A stretch of 64,000 nucleotides of DNA, from the NCBI GenBank assembly GCA_003215695.1, contig QCJZ01000001.1:30625-94624 (forward strand), written 5' to 3'. Shown one piece after another: positions 10,327 through 18,950 of this stretch. The notes under the pieces are model-generated. The model worked only from the letters and a program-made list of their open reading frames with translations. It was not told the DNA's origin and did not search any database. A program made the position numbers and the translations under genes. This DNA is from Prochlorococcus sp. AG-409-J03. Lineage in GTDB: Bacteria; Cyanobacteriota; Cyanobacteriia; PCC-6307; Cyanobiaceae. The first letter of the stretch is position 1. Every line of letters starts with the position of its first letter.

Positions 10327-10722
10327 ATGTCTGCAAAAACCGATGAAATCTTAGATTCATTAAAAAGCCTCTCTTTGCTTGAAGCTTCAGAGCTTGTTAA
10401 GCAAATAGAAGAAGCTTTTGGTGTATCTGCTGCCGCATCTGCTGGAGTTGTCATGGCAGCTCCAGGAGCTGCTGCTGGTGGCGATGCTGCTGATGCTGCC
10501 GAAGAAAAAACCGAATTTGAGGTAGTTTTAGAGAGCTTTGAAGCTTCAGCTAAAATCAAAGTCCTTAAAGAAGTTCGAAATGCCACAGGTTTAGGCCTTG
10601 GCGAAGCAAAAGCACTAGTTGAAGCTGCTCCTAAAACAATAAAAGAGGGCGCATCAAAAGAAGATGCGGATGCTTTAAAGAAAGCAATCGAGGCTGTTGG
10701 AGGAAAAGTAACTTTAAAATAA
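10327..10722 (+). CDS. rplL: 50S ribosomal protein L7/L12
   Basis: L7/L12 is the multi-copy stalk protein that recruits translation GTPases. The 131-residue protein has an N-terminal dimerisation domain ([18 protein letters not shown]), a flexible Ala/Gly-rich hinge (residues about 38-58), and a C-terminal factor-binding domain with [18 protein letters not shown]. It ends the ribosomal operon, with a strong terminator about 40 bases after the stop. Confidence 0.98.
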   Translation: MSAKTDEILDSLKSLSLLEASELVKQIEEAFGVSAAASAGVVMAAPGAAAGGDAADAAEEKTEFEVVLESFEASAKIKVLKEVRNATGLGLGEAKALVEAAPKTIKEGASKEDADALKKAIEAVGGKVTLK

Positions 10723-10760
10723 ATATCGTTACTGGAAAAACACCCTTTTTCTGCTTATAT

Positions 10761-10789
10761 AAAACCGGTCTATTCAGACCGGTTTTTTT
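10761..10789 (+). terminator. Strong intrinsic terminator after rplL
   Basis: AAAACCGGTCT, an ATTC loop, then AGACCGG followed by seven T residues. The stem is perfect and this is a textbook Rho-independent terminator. The last T is immediately followed by the ATG of rnhA, so the tail doubles as that gene's upstream region. Confidence 0.92.
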
Positions 10790-11275
10790 ATGTCTCAAGA
10801 AGAAAAATTTGCCATTACTGCAGCGACTGATGGTGCATGTAGTGGTAATCCTGGTCCAGGTGGCTGGGGAGCATTAATTAGATTCCAAGATGGAAGCGAG
10901 TTGGAATTCGGGGGATTTAGCCCTGAGACAACAAACAATCGCATGGAATTACAGGCAGCCTTATTTGTTCTGGAAAAATTAAAAAAATTAAAATTTGATC
11001 CTTCAATAACCATTAAAACTGATAGCAAATACTTAATTGATGGAATGGAAAAATGGATGTCAAATTGGAAAAAGAAAGGCTGGAAAACCGCTTCTGGCAA
11101 ACCAGTTCTAAATCAAGATTTATGGAAAGCTCTTGACCACCCTGATCTACCAAAAATCAAACTTCAATATGTCAAAGGTCATAGCGGAGAGAAAGATAAT
11201 GATAGAGTCGATGCCATTGCGGTAGCTTTTTCAAAAGGTAGAAAAATACAACTAAAAGATGTTGTCAAAAAATAA
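10790..11275 (+). CDS. rnhA: Ribonuclease HI
   Basis: RNase HI removes RNA from RNA-DNA hybrids such as R-loops and primer remnants. The 161-residue protein keeps the acidic active site: Asp in [16 protein letters not shown], Glu in NNRMELQA, Asp in IKTDSKYLI, and Asp in [12 protein letters not shown]. The ATG lies one base past the U-tract of the rplL terminator and has no ribosome-binding site, so most reading depends on read-through or an internal promoter. Upstream in-frame sequence offers no better start. It overlaps pyrD by 17 bases. Confidence 0.95.
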   Translation: MSQEEKFAITAATDGACSGNPGPGGWGALIRFQDGSELEFGGFSPETTNNRMELQAALFVLEKLKKLKFDPSITIKTDSKYLIDGMEKWMSNWKKKGWKTASGKPVLNQDLWKALDHPDLPKIKLQYVKGHSGEKDNDRVDAIAVAFSKGRKIQLKDVVKK

Positions 11276-12425
11276 AAAAAACAACTTATACAATATTCTT
11301 CTTGGCCAGCTTCTCTCTCAAGACGAGGGTATTGATGAAGAAATACTTACTAATTCCGCTCTTAATGCAATTAAATTCGCATCAATAAATAGAAATTTTC
11401 CAATAATTTCTAATATTCTTTTAAAAGCATCAAGTGGTTTGCAAAGAAATAATTCAAGACTAAATCAAATTGTTTTTGGCTCTCACTTTAAAAACCCTAT
11501 AGGCCTTGCCGCTGGCTTTGATAAAAACGGAGTAGGTGCAGGTCTTTGGAATTATTTTGGATTTGGTTTCGCCGAATTAGGAACTATTACTTGGCATGCC
11601 CAAAAAGGCAATCCAAAACCCAGACTCTTCAGAATTGCAAAAGAAAAAGCTGCATTGAATCGAATGGGATTCAATAACCAAGGAGCAGAAAAATTTTTAA
11701 GAACCATAGAAAAACAACAAATCCCTGAACCAGGTAAAAGACCTTGTGTTCTAGGTATAAATTTAGGAAAGTCTAAAATCACCCCTCTTAATGAAGCCCA
11801 TAAAGACTATTTCTCATCGCTAAGACTATTAGCTCCTTTATCAGACTATGCAGTTATCAATGTTAGTTCGCCTAATACCCCAGGTCTTCGTTCATTACAA
11901 GGCACTAAACAAATAGAAAAATTAATTAGGACGCTTAAAGATTTATCCAATTGTCCTCCCCTACTTGTAAAAATTGCTCCAGATCTATCAAATGAAGAAA
12001 TAGATGAAATTGGAAGAGTTGCGATTGATAATGGTATTGATGGAATCATTGCGATCAATACAAGCTTAAATCGATTTAATTTAAAAAACCTAAAAATCAA
12101 AACTGGAAATACTCTTGAACAAGAGAATGGAGGCTTAAGTGGACTTCCTTTGCAACAAAGAGGACTAGAAGTAATTCGAAGACTAAGAATTAGTACTAAT
12201 AATAATTTACCTCTGATTGGAGTAGGTGGAATCAGTTCAGCCAAAACAGCTTGGGAGAGAATTGCCGCTGGGGCATCCTTAGTTCAAGTTTATACTGGTT
12301 GGATATATGAGGGACCAAATTTAGTTCCTGATATTTTAGATGGATTAAATTTGCAAATGGAAAAGCACGGATTCCAAAATATTAAAGAGGTAATCGGTTC
12401 CGAAGAGCCATGGAAATACAAGTAA
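11259..12425 (+). CDS. pyrD: Dihydroorotate dehydrogenase (quinone type)
   Basis: This enzyme oxidises dihydroorotate to orotate in pyrimidine synthesis. The 388-residue sequence matches the class 2, membrane-associated form that passes electrons to quinone. An N-terminal helical extension (about 1-60) precedes the FMN barrel. Motifs seen are [41 protein letters not shown] and the FMN-phosphate GVGGISSA. The start lies inside the end of rnhA, suggesting coupled translation. Confidence 0.95.
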   Translation: MLSKNKKNNLYNILLGQLLSQDEGIDEEILTNSALNAIKFASINRNFPIISNILLKASSGLQRNNSRLNQIVFGSHFKNPIGLAAGFDKNGVGAGLWNYFGFGFAELGTITWHAQKGNPKPRLFRIAKEKAALNRMGFNNQGAEKFLRTIEKQQIPEPGKRPCVLGINLGKSKITPLNEAHKDYFSSLRLLAPLSDYAVINVSSPNTPGLRSLQGTKQIEKLIRTLKDLSNCPPLLVKIAPDLSNEEIDEIGRVAIDNGIDGIIAINTSLNRFNLKNLKIKTGNTLEQENGGLSGLPLQQRGLEVIRRLRISTNNNLPLIGVGGISSAKTAWERIAAGASLVQVYTGWIYEGPNLVPDILDGLNLQMEKHGFQNIKEVIGSEEPWKYK

Positions 12426-12483
12426 AATTATTCAATAAATAATTATAATTATCTCTTAAAATAAACATAATATTTTCCTAAAC

Positions 12484-13569
12484 ATGCTTAAATCAGACTT
12501 TGAAAGTCATGGAGGCAATATTGAAAAAGAAGCTAGAGAGTTAGGTTTAGATCAAGAAAGTATAATCGATGCAAGTGCATCAATAGTCCCTTTCAAATTA
12601 CCTAAAAAGTTAAATAAATATCTTGTTAATAGCATAAACAATGGATCAATCAGATTTTATCCAGATAGAAGTTATTTTGAACTCAGAAATTCTATTTCAA
12701 AATGGCATAATATTGATCCTTCAATGATATTGCCTGGCAATGGGGCCTCTGAATTATTTACTTGGGCAGCAAGAGATGCAAGCTTGAATGGTATTAGTTC
12801 TTTACCTTCGCCTGGTTTTGGAGACTATCAAAGAGCTTTAAGCTGCTGGAATGCAGCTTATATACATAGTCCTTTACCATTGACTTGGACTAATAGCAAT
12901 CCTCAACCATTTCCAATTGAACCAAAAACTAATGTCTTATGGATAACAAATCCACACAATCCAACTGGACAATTATGGAGTCGTTCTTCAATAAAAGATT
13001 TATTAGCTAATTATAAACTTGTAATTTGCGACGAAGCATTTATTTCTATTACACCAGGAGGTGAAAATCAATCAATAATAGATCTAACTAAAAGTTATAA
13101 AAATCTAGTTGTAATAAGAAGTTTAACTAAGTTTATTGGCATTGCTGGATTAAGGATTGGATACGCAGTTTCAAGCGCAGATAGATTATTAAAATGGAAA
13201 AAGATAAGAGATCCATGGCCAGTCAATACACTAGCAATAAATGCAACTAATTTAATCATGAAAGACTCTAAAATGCATAAAAAAAGATTAAAGAAAATCC
13301 ACAAATGGGTAGTAGAAGAAGGAAACTGGTTACATCAAAATTTATTAGATTTTTCTACTGTCAAGCCTCTACCATCAGTTACAAACTTTCAATTAATTAA
13401 AAGTGATAGTTCTATATTAAATCTTATTGAGAATTTAAAAAGAAGAGGAATTTTACTTAGAGACTGTAGATCATTTTCAAATCTAGGTAAAAACTGGATC
13501 AGAATAAGTCTCCAAAAAAGAAAACAAAATATTCAAATAATAAACACATTAAAAGATTATATTAACTAA
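12484..13569 (+). CDS. CobD/CobC-like PLP enzyme (threonine-phosphate decarboxylase or related aminotransferase)
   Basis: A fold-type I PLP aminotransferase of 361 residues, with NPHNPTGQLW, the acidic VICDEAF, and the PLP-lysine region RSLTKFIGIAGLRIG. The N-terminal HGGNIEKEARELG is typical of the cobalamin-pathway threonine-phosphate decarboxylases rather than of HisC, and a separate HisC lies at 27980. In that pathway it makes aminopropanol phosphate for the nucleotide loop. Marine Prochlorococcus make pseudocobalamin, so the role is plausible. The exact substrate is inference. Confidence 0.75.
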   Translation: MLKSDFESHGGNIEKEARELGLDQESIIDASASIVPFKLPKKLNKYLVNSINNGSIRFYPDRSYFELRNSISKWHNIDPSMILPGNGASELFTWAARDASLNGISSLPSPGFGDYQRALSCWNAAYIHSPLPLTWTNSNPQPFPIEPKTNVLWITNPHNPTGQLWSRSSIKDLLANYKLVICDEAFISITPGGENQSIIDLTKSYKNLVVIRSLTKFIGIAGLRIGYAVSSADRLLKWKKIRDPWPVNTLAINATNLIMKDSKMHKKRLKKIHKWVVEEGNWLHQNLLDFSTVKPLPSVTNFQLIKSDSSILNLIENLKRRGILLRDCRSFSNLGKNWIRISLQKRKQNIQIINTLKDYIN

Positions 13570-14620
13570 TCGAATTTATAATCTCAAATATCTTATTCTC
13601 AGGATTTTGGCAATCGTAATTGTTCATATTTGATTTCATTTCCTTAAGATAATTAGAATCAATCAAATTAGATATAGTGTTTTTTAAAATATCTTTTTCT
13701 GGATCATGTTGATTAACTATTATGGCCCCTCCATATCTAGCCATATGCGCAGCATTCAGCTCTTGATGTTGATCGGCAGAAGTTGGAAGAGGAATTAAAA
13801 TTGAAGGAGTCTTAGTTACCATTAATTCAGAAATCGCACCAGAACCTGCTCGACTTATTACAAGATCAGCATTTCGTAGCAAGGCTGATATTTCATCACT
13901 AAATTTTCTTACAGCCAATTGAGGGTGGGTATTCACTTTGTTGAAATTTTTATAGAAACAATCATTTTCGCCTGTCAGATGAATAACTCTGCAACCCTTC
14001 TCAAGCAACCAAGGCAAGATATTCCTAACCATCTCATTGATTTTGATTGCTCCTTGACTTCCTCCCATAACCACAATCAATAGACCATCTCCATGCGGTG
14101 CCCAAGGGGGAAGAGACTCATCTAAAAGAAATCCTGACCTTATTGGTGTTCCTGTAAAACTTGTTCTACATCCTGGCAAATAATCAGCTGCTGAAGGGAT
14201 TCCTAATGCTATATGGTCACAAAATCTACCTAATAACCTAGTTACTTTTCCAGGGATAGCATTAGATTCATGCAACAAAATAGGGATTCCAGACATTTTT
14301 GCACCTAGAATACTTGGTGCAGATATATACCCACCAGTAGTAAAAACAACGTTAATTTTTTTTTGACGTAATAGAATAGATACTCGAATTGAAGAAAAAA
14401 GTAAATTACATATATCAAACAATTTTCTAAAAATATTTCCTTGTAATCCACCAACTTTTAACTTTGTTAAATTGTATTTTTTGGGAACCAATTCAATCTC
14501 TAGCCTATTTGGCACACCTAGCCACTCAATTTCCCAAGAATTTGAAAGCGAATCCGCAAAAGACATTGCAGGATAAATATGCCCACCTGTTCCGCTTGCA
14601 GCAATTAAAAGGCGAGGCAT
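13562..14620 (-). CDS. murG: UDP-N-acetylglucosamine-undecaprenyl-PP-MurNAc-pentapeptide transferase MurG
   Basis: MurG makes lipid II by adding GlcNAc to lipid I on the inner face of the plasma membrane. The protein starts with the glycine-rich ASGTGGHIYPAM. It also has the HESNAIPGK loop, GGSQGA, and the donor-binding SRAGSGAISEL and PTSADQHQELNA. The track ORF begins at 14803, but the first 61 residues are unrelated to MurG and lie over the neighbouring divergent gene. I therefore use ATG 14620 (352 residues). It overlaps the end of the preceding convergent gene by 8 bases. Confidence 0.95.
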   Translation of the reverse strand: MPRLLIAASGTGGHIYPAMSFADSLSNSWEIEWLGVPNRLEIELVPKKYNLTKLKVGGLQGNIFRKLFDICNLLFSSIRVSILLRQKKINVVFTTGGYISAPSILGAKMSGIPILLHESNAIPGKVTRLLGRFCDHIALGIPSAADYLPGCRTSFTGTPIRSGFLLDESLPPWAPHGDGLLIVVMGGSQGAIKINEMVRNILPWLLEKGCRVIHLTGENDCFYKNFNKVNTHPQLAVRKFSDEISALLRNADLVISRAGSGAISELMVTKTPSILIPLPTSADQHQELNAAHMARYGGAIIVNQHDPEKDILKNTISNLIDSNYLKEMKSNMNNYDCQNPENKIFEIINSIS

Positions 14621-14678
14621 AAATAAATAAATAACCTTATACTTAAAGCCTAAGTTATATTGAGCAAAAAAGGTAGTC

Positions 14679-15398
14679 GTGCGAAATTCACTAATAGCTA
14701 AATCAATATTTTTTTTATTACTAAATCCCCTAATCATCAATTCTGCCTTAAGTAAAAATATTGATGAGCACTTATTAAGTACTAAATTGGAGGAAATTCT
14801 CAACCTAAGAAAGGATCATTTGCTGAAAGATCTATTTCTACAAAAATCATTCAGTCAATTTAATAAAAGCTATAAAGCTTTTAGAGAAAAATACAAAGAT
14901 GCAAAATGGTCAATTCAACCAGTAGAAAATGATCAAAATATATTATTACTAAATATAAAAATCATATCTACAAGAGAAATTAATAGTCAAGCTTACACTT
15001 TATATACCAAACAGACTGTCAAATTAGAGACTTACAAAAACAAAATCAAAGGTTATAAAGTTATTGAGGAAGAATCAATTCTCAATACAAAAAATTCACC
15101 TCTAATTGTAAAAATTATATCTCCAAAAAAAGTTCTTACTGGTGAAAAATATGAAGTGAATTTAATTATCGAAAACCCTTTAGATAACTCATTAACTGCT
15201 AGTGGAATGATCGTACTTAAAAATGAAGATAATATAAACATATCAAATGATATCTTTGGGCTTAAGCCAAATCAATCAGGTGGTTTATTCAAATATATTC
15301 AAGCACCATTAAACCCTGGTTTTCAAACTATTTCAGCAATAATTACTCATCCTGAAGGGATTTATTCAATAACAAAAAAAATAAAAGTAGGTTTATAA
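14679..15398 (+). CDS. Secreted or periplasmic protein of unknown function
   Basis: A 239-residue protein with an N-terminal signal-like segment (basic start, then FFLLLNPLIINSALS). I do not recognise a family. The middle is Lys/Ile-rich. The C-terminal half (about 140-239) is predicted by eye to be beta-rich, with a pattern like an immunoglobulin-type adhesion or carrier domain (SPKKVLTGEKYEVNLIIENP). The start is GTG with an AGG a few bases upstream, 58 bases from the divergent murG start. The stop codon sits in the loop of a terminator hairpin. Confidence 0.7.
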   Translation: MRNSLIAKSIFFLLLNPLIINSALSKNIDEHLLSTKLEEILNLRKDHLLKDLFLQKSFSQFNKSYKAFREKYKDAKWSIQPVENDQNILLLNIKIISTREINSQAYTLYTKQTVKLETYKNKIKGYKVIEEESILNTKNSPLIVKIISPKKVLTGEKYEVNLIIENPLDNSLTASGMIVLKNEDNINISNDIFGLKPNQSGGLFKYIQAPLNPGFQTISAIITHPEGIYSITKKIKVGL

Positions 15399-15410
15399 AA
15401 ACCTACTTTT
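15383..15410. terminator. Bidirectional terminator between the unknown secreted protein gene and pgk
   Basis: AAAAGTAGGTTT, an ATAA loop, then AAACCTACTTTT is a perfect 12-bp stem between convergent genes. On the minus strand it is followed by ATTTTTTTT, an excellent tail for terminating pgk. On the plus strand the tail is short. The TAA stop codon of the plus-strand gene is within the loop. Confidence 0.88.
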
Positions 15411-15431
15411 AAAAATCATAAATTTGAAATA

Positions 15432-16637
15432 TTAAACATCATCTAGAGCAGCAACTCCAGGAAGAACTTTCCCTTCCAAAAGTTCAAGGCTAGCACCACC
15501 TCCCGTTGAGATATGAGACATATTTTTTGCTAAACCGGCTTTCTCAACTGCTGCCACTGAATCTCCACCTCCAATAATCGTGCAGCATCCTTGAGCACTT
15601 AATTCAGCCAAAGTGTTTGCTATTGCATTTGTACCATTTGCAAATTTCTCAAATTCAAATACACCCATTGGTCCATTCCAAATAACAGTTTTACAATCTT
15701 TCAGAGCATTTTGAAAAAGCTCAACTGATTCTGAACCAATATCCAATCCCATCCAACCTTCGCTAATAGAATCTACTTTTGAAACTTTACTATTTGCATT
15801 TGGAGAAAAATTATCAGCCAACACAACATCACTTGGCAAAAGAAACTCAACTCCTTTATCTTTCGCTTTCTTCTCCAAAGCATTTGCTAATTCAAGCTTA
15901 TCTTCCTCGACAAGACTATTCCCAACTGATAAACCTCTAGCTTTGTAAAAAGTAAATATCATCCCTCCACCAACAATTATCTTGTCGCATTTATCAATCA
16001 AAGATTCCAAAACACCGATTTTACTACTTACTTTTGAACCGCCAACTATTGCAGCTAATGGTCTTTGAGGTAGATCTATAGCTCCTTGAAGGTACTTAAG
16101 TTCTTTTTCCATCAAATAGCCAGCTACACAAGGACTTAAGAACTTGGTAACTCCCTCAGTTGAAGCATGCGCACGGTGGGCAGCGCCAAAAGCATCATTA
16201 ACATAGACTTCTGCTAAAGAAGCTAATTCCTTTGCAAATTGTGTATCGTTTTTCTCTTCACCAGCAATAAATCGAACATTTTCCAAAAGGACAACATCAC
16301 CATTGGACATTGCATCTACTTTTGACTTGGCTTCACCTCCAATACAACTCTCAGTTTTTACAACTGTTTTACCAAGCAATTCACTGAGTCTTTGAGCAAC
16401 CGCAGTCAATCGCATTGTTTCATTAACCTCCCCTTTTGGCCTACCAAAATGAGCAGACAGAATCACTCTTGCACTCTTCTCAAGCAGGTCATTGATAGTT
16501 GGTAAAGCAGCACGAATTCTTGTGTCATCAGTTATTTGTCCCTCATCTCCTAATGGGACATTAAAATCTACTCTCACTAAAACACGTTTACCGCATAAGT
16601 CTTCAGCGCCGAGGCTTGACAGGGAACGCTTAGACAT
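15432..16637 (-). CDS. pgk: Phosphoglycerate kinase
   Basis: Pgk interconverts 3-phosphoglycerate and 1,3-bisphosphoglycerate, needed in the Calvin cycle and glycolysis. The 401-residue length is normal. It has the N-terminal [12 protein letters not shown], the substrate-binding [22 protein letters not shown] in the hinge, and the nucleotide-binding GGGDSVAA with [13 protein letters not shown] near the end. It stands alone on the minus strand with a strong terminator downstream and a 478-base gap upstream. Confidence 0.98.
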   Translation of the reverse strand: MSKRSLSSLGAEDLCGKRVLVRVDFNVPLGDEGQITDDTRIRAALPTINDLLEKSARVILSAHFGRPKGEVNETMRLTAVAQRLSELLGKTVVKTESCIGGEAKSKVDAMSNGDVVLLENVRFIAGEEKNDTQFAKELASLAEVYVNDAFGAAHRAHASTEGVTKFLSPCVAGYLMEKELKYLQGAIDLPQRPLAAIVGGSKVSSKIGVLESLIDKCDKIIVGGGMIFTFYKARGLSVGNSLVEEDKLELANALEKKAKDKGVEFLLPSDVVLADNFSPNANSKVSKVDSISEGWMGLDIGSESVELFQNALKDCKTVIWNGPMGVFEFEKFANGTNAIANTLAELSAQGCCTIIGGGDSVAAVEKAGLAKNMSHISTGGGASLELLEGKVLPGVAALDDV

Positions 16638-17115
16638 AATCTATAGGATTCAGAAAGGAAACTGAGTGACCATAGCTCTTGAAAGGCACCAATTGGGTAA
16701 TTACTAAGACACAGAAAAAATCTACCTAAACCTTTGAGCAGCTAAAAACAGCTTTTAAAAAATTAAAAGTCTATCTTTTAAATAATTAATTAATCCTCAA
16801 ACGCCTGCAGTAACTACAAAAAAAACCCCTTGCAATGTCATACCATAAATCGAAATTTTCTTGAACCTACGATATGAGTACTATATTTCACAGAGAGGTT
16901 ATTAAATATTGTAATTCTATCAATCTATTTTGATCAATAAAACTTGACTCCAATCAGGATATTCAGAACAATTCAATTATTATTATCAACTTATTTAATC
17001 TTTTAAGATGATAAGTTGAACTTAGAATTTCATAACAATTCACCCAAGATAAAACGAAAATCAACTTTTACAATTTTTAGATTAATCAATTTAAACCAAC
17101 ATCTTTTAAGAATCC
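16638..17115. other. 478-base divergent gap between pgk and rbgA
   Basis: This stretch is very AT-rich and has no coding frame I would accept; the longest ATG frames are below 20 codons. It must hold the promoters of pgk (minus) and of rbgA-rluD (plus). I see one stem-loop (listed separately). No tRNA cloverleaf and no known cyanobacterial sRNA motif is apparent, although an unrecognised sRNA could fit. Confidence 0.6.
16986..17019 (+). promoter_or_regulatory. Inverted repeat upstream of rbgA
   Basis: TCAACTTAT pairs with ATAAGTTGA, and inside the loop ATCTT pairs with AAGAT, giving a stacked two-part hairpin. There is no T-tail, so it is not a terminator. It could be an operator or a leader structure of the rbgA-rluD transcript. 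Function is not known. Confidence 0.4.
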
Positions 17116-17979
17116 GTGAACAAGCAGCTTATACAATGGTATCCAGGACATATTGCTAAAGCAGAAAAACAATTAAAGGAGCATCTAAATAAAGTTGATC
17201 TAATTTTTGAAGTGCGGGACGCAAGAATACCCCTAGCCACTTCTCATCCATATCTTCAAAAATGGTTAACAGGTAAGAAGCAAATATTAGTTATTAATAG
17301 AAAAGACATGATAAATGATGCGGCCCATCAAGCTTGGGATAAGAAATTAAGGTCGGAAGGAAAAGTCCCATGGTGGTGTGATGCAAAAGCTGGAACAGGA
17401 GTATTCCAAATAAAACAAGCCGCTATTCGTGCTGGGCAAGAATTAAATCAAAGACGTCTTGACCGAGGGATGAAAAATCGTGCAATTAGAGTTCTAACTC
17501 TTGGGTTCCCAAATGTTGGGAAATCTGCTCTAATTAACAGACTAGTAAAAAAAAAGGTTGTATCTAGCTCAAGGAAACCTGGGGTCACAAGAAGTTTGAG
17601 ATGGATAAGATTGGGACAAGATCTAGATTTATTGGATGCTCCTGGAGTTCTGCCGCCTAGATTTGAAGATCAAAATGCCGCGTTAAAGCTTGCTATTTGT
17701 GATGATATCGGCCAAGCCGCATACGATACTGAACAGGTTGCCATCAACTTCATGAAACTTCTTGAGAGATTAGAAAACATCCAGGAAGCGGGAATTAAGC
17801 CAATGTGTCTGCAAAATAGATATGGAATATTTATGAATAAAGCCATTACAGACAAATCTTTATGGCTACTTTCAGCGGCAAAACGTCACACTTCTGGAGA
17901 CACTCGAAGAATGTCTCAAAGATTGCTTGATGATTTTCGTAGAAATTTATTAGGCAATATCTCTCTTGAACTACCTTAA
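17116..17979 (+). CDS. rbgA: Ribosome biogenesis GTPase YlqF/RbgA family
   Basis: A circularly permuted GTPase that assists late 50S assembly. The permuted order is visible: the G4-like NRKDM comes first (about residue 60), then G1 GFPNVGKSA (about 135), the G2-region threonine in KPGVTR, and G3 DAPG (about 178). The N-terminal WYPGHIAKAEK is the YlqF signature. The length of 287 is normal and the start is GTG. The stop overlaps the rluD-like start by one base, so the pair of ribosome-maturation genes forms an operon. Confidence 0.94.
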   Translation: MNKQLIQWYPGHIAKAEKQLKEHLNKVDLIFEVRDARIPLATSHPYLQKWLTGKKQILVINRKDMINDAAHQAWDKKLRSEGKVPWWCDAKAGTGVFQIKQAAIRAGQELNQRRLDRGMKNRAIRVLTLGFPNVGKSALINRLVKKKVVSSSRKPGVTRSLRWIRLGQDLDLLDAPGVLPPRFEDQNAALKLAICDDIGQAAYDTEQVAINFMKLLERLENIQEAGIKPMCLQNRYGIFMNKAITDKSLWLLSAAKRHTSGDTRRMSQRLLDDFRRNLLGNISLELP

Positions 17980-18950
17980 TGGATAAAGAAATAAAGCATG
18001 AATTTGGGCAGGGCCCAGGTGAATTATTTGAGGGTGAATATAAGAAACCTTTGCCTATGCGGCTTGACAGATGGCTGGTAAGTCAACGAACGGAGCAAAG
18101 TAGAGCTCATATTCAGAAATTCATTGAAGCGGGGTTCGCAAAAGTGAACGGTAAAACTGGAAAAGCAAAAACTCCTGTCAGACCAGGTGACATAATTCAA
18201 CTTTGGGTTCCACCACCAGAGCCTCTTCCTTACTTAAAACCTGAAGAAATTGATTTAGATATTTTATACGAAGATGATCATTTAATAGTCATTAATAAAA
18301 CAGCAGGAATAGCAGTTCATCCTGCACCCGGGAATAAATCAGGAACTTTAGTAAATGGATTAATCAATCATTGTCCAGACTTACCAGGCATCGGAGGTAA
18401 ATTAAGGCCTGGAATAGTTCATCGCTTAGATAAAGACACAACCGGATGCATTGTCGTAGCAAAAACTCAAGAGGCCTTAGTTAAATTACAAATTCAAATA
18501 CAAAAAAGAGTAGCCTCAAGAAATTATATTGCTGTTGTACATGGAGCTATTAAAGGCAATGAAGGAATTATTGTCGGATGTATTGGCCGACATCCAAAAG
18601 ATAGAAAGAAATACGCTGTTGTTGATGAGGAATCTGGTAGATATGCTTGCACACATTGGACATTAATTGAAAATCTGGGAAATTTCTCTCTTCTTAAATT
18701 CAAACTTGATACAGGTAGAACCCATCAAATTCGTGTTCATAGTGCACACATAGGTCATCCTATTGTTGGAGATCAAACTTACAGTAGGTGTAAAAAATTG
18801 CCTATTAAGCTTGGTGGCCAAGCATTACATGCAATTGAATTAGGTTTAATCCACCCAATAACATTAAAGAAAATGAAATTCACAGCTCCATTGCCTAAAG
18901 ATTTTGAGAGACTTTTGAAAGTTTTGCACCCTAAAAATAATATTATTTAG
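17979..18950 (+). CDS. rluD: RluD-family 23S rRNA pseudouridine synthase
   Basis: This RluA/RluD-class enzyme isomerises uridines in 23S rRNA. An N-terminal S4 RNA-binding domain (about residues 25-85) precedes the catalytic domain. The active-site HRLDKDTTG with its catalytic Asp is near residue 150. The TGRTHQIRVH motif near 245 is also present. The length of 323 residues is normal. It overlaps the preceding GTPase gene by one base and converges, with an 8-base overlap, on the ABC ATPase gene. Confidence 0.92.
   Translation: MDKEIKHEFGQGPGELFEGEYKKPLPMRLDRWLVSQRTEQSRAHIQKFIEAGFAKVNGKTGKAKTPVRPGDIIQLWVPPPEPLPYLKPEEIDLDILYEDDHLIVINKTAGIAVHPAPGNKSGTLVNGLINHCPDLPGIGGKLRPGIVHRLDKDTTGCIVVAKTQEALVKLQIQIQKRVASRNYIAVVHGAIKGNEGIIVGCIGRHPKDRKKYAVVDEESGRYACTHWTLIENLGNFSLLKFKLDTGRTHQIRVHSAHIGHPIVGDQTYSRCKKLPIKLGGQALHAIELGLIHPITLKKMKFTAPLPKDFERLLKVLHPKNNII

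Noticed and set aside
10320-10586. 88-residue minus-strand ORF over rplL
   Set aside because: Ala/Ser-rich because it mirrors the Ala-rich hinge of L7/L12; no independent signal.
13562-14803. MurG with a 61-residue N-terminal extension
   Set aside because: The extension is unlike MurG and runs into the divergent gene; ATG 14620 precedes the conserved glycine-rich start.
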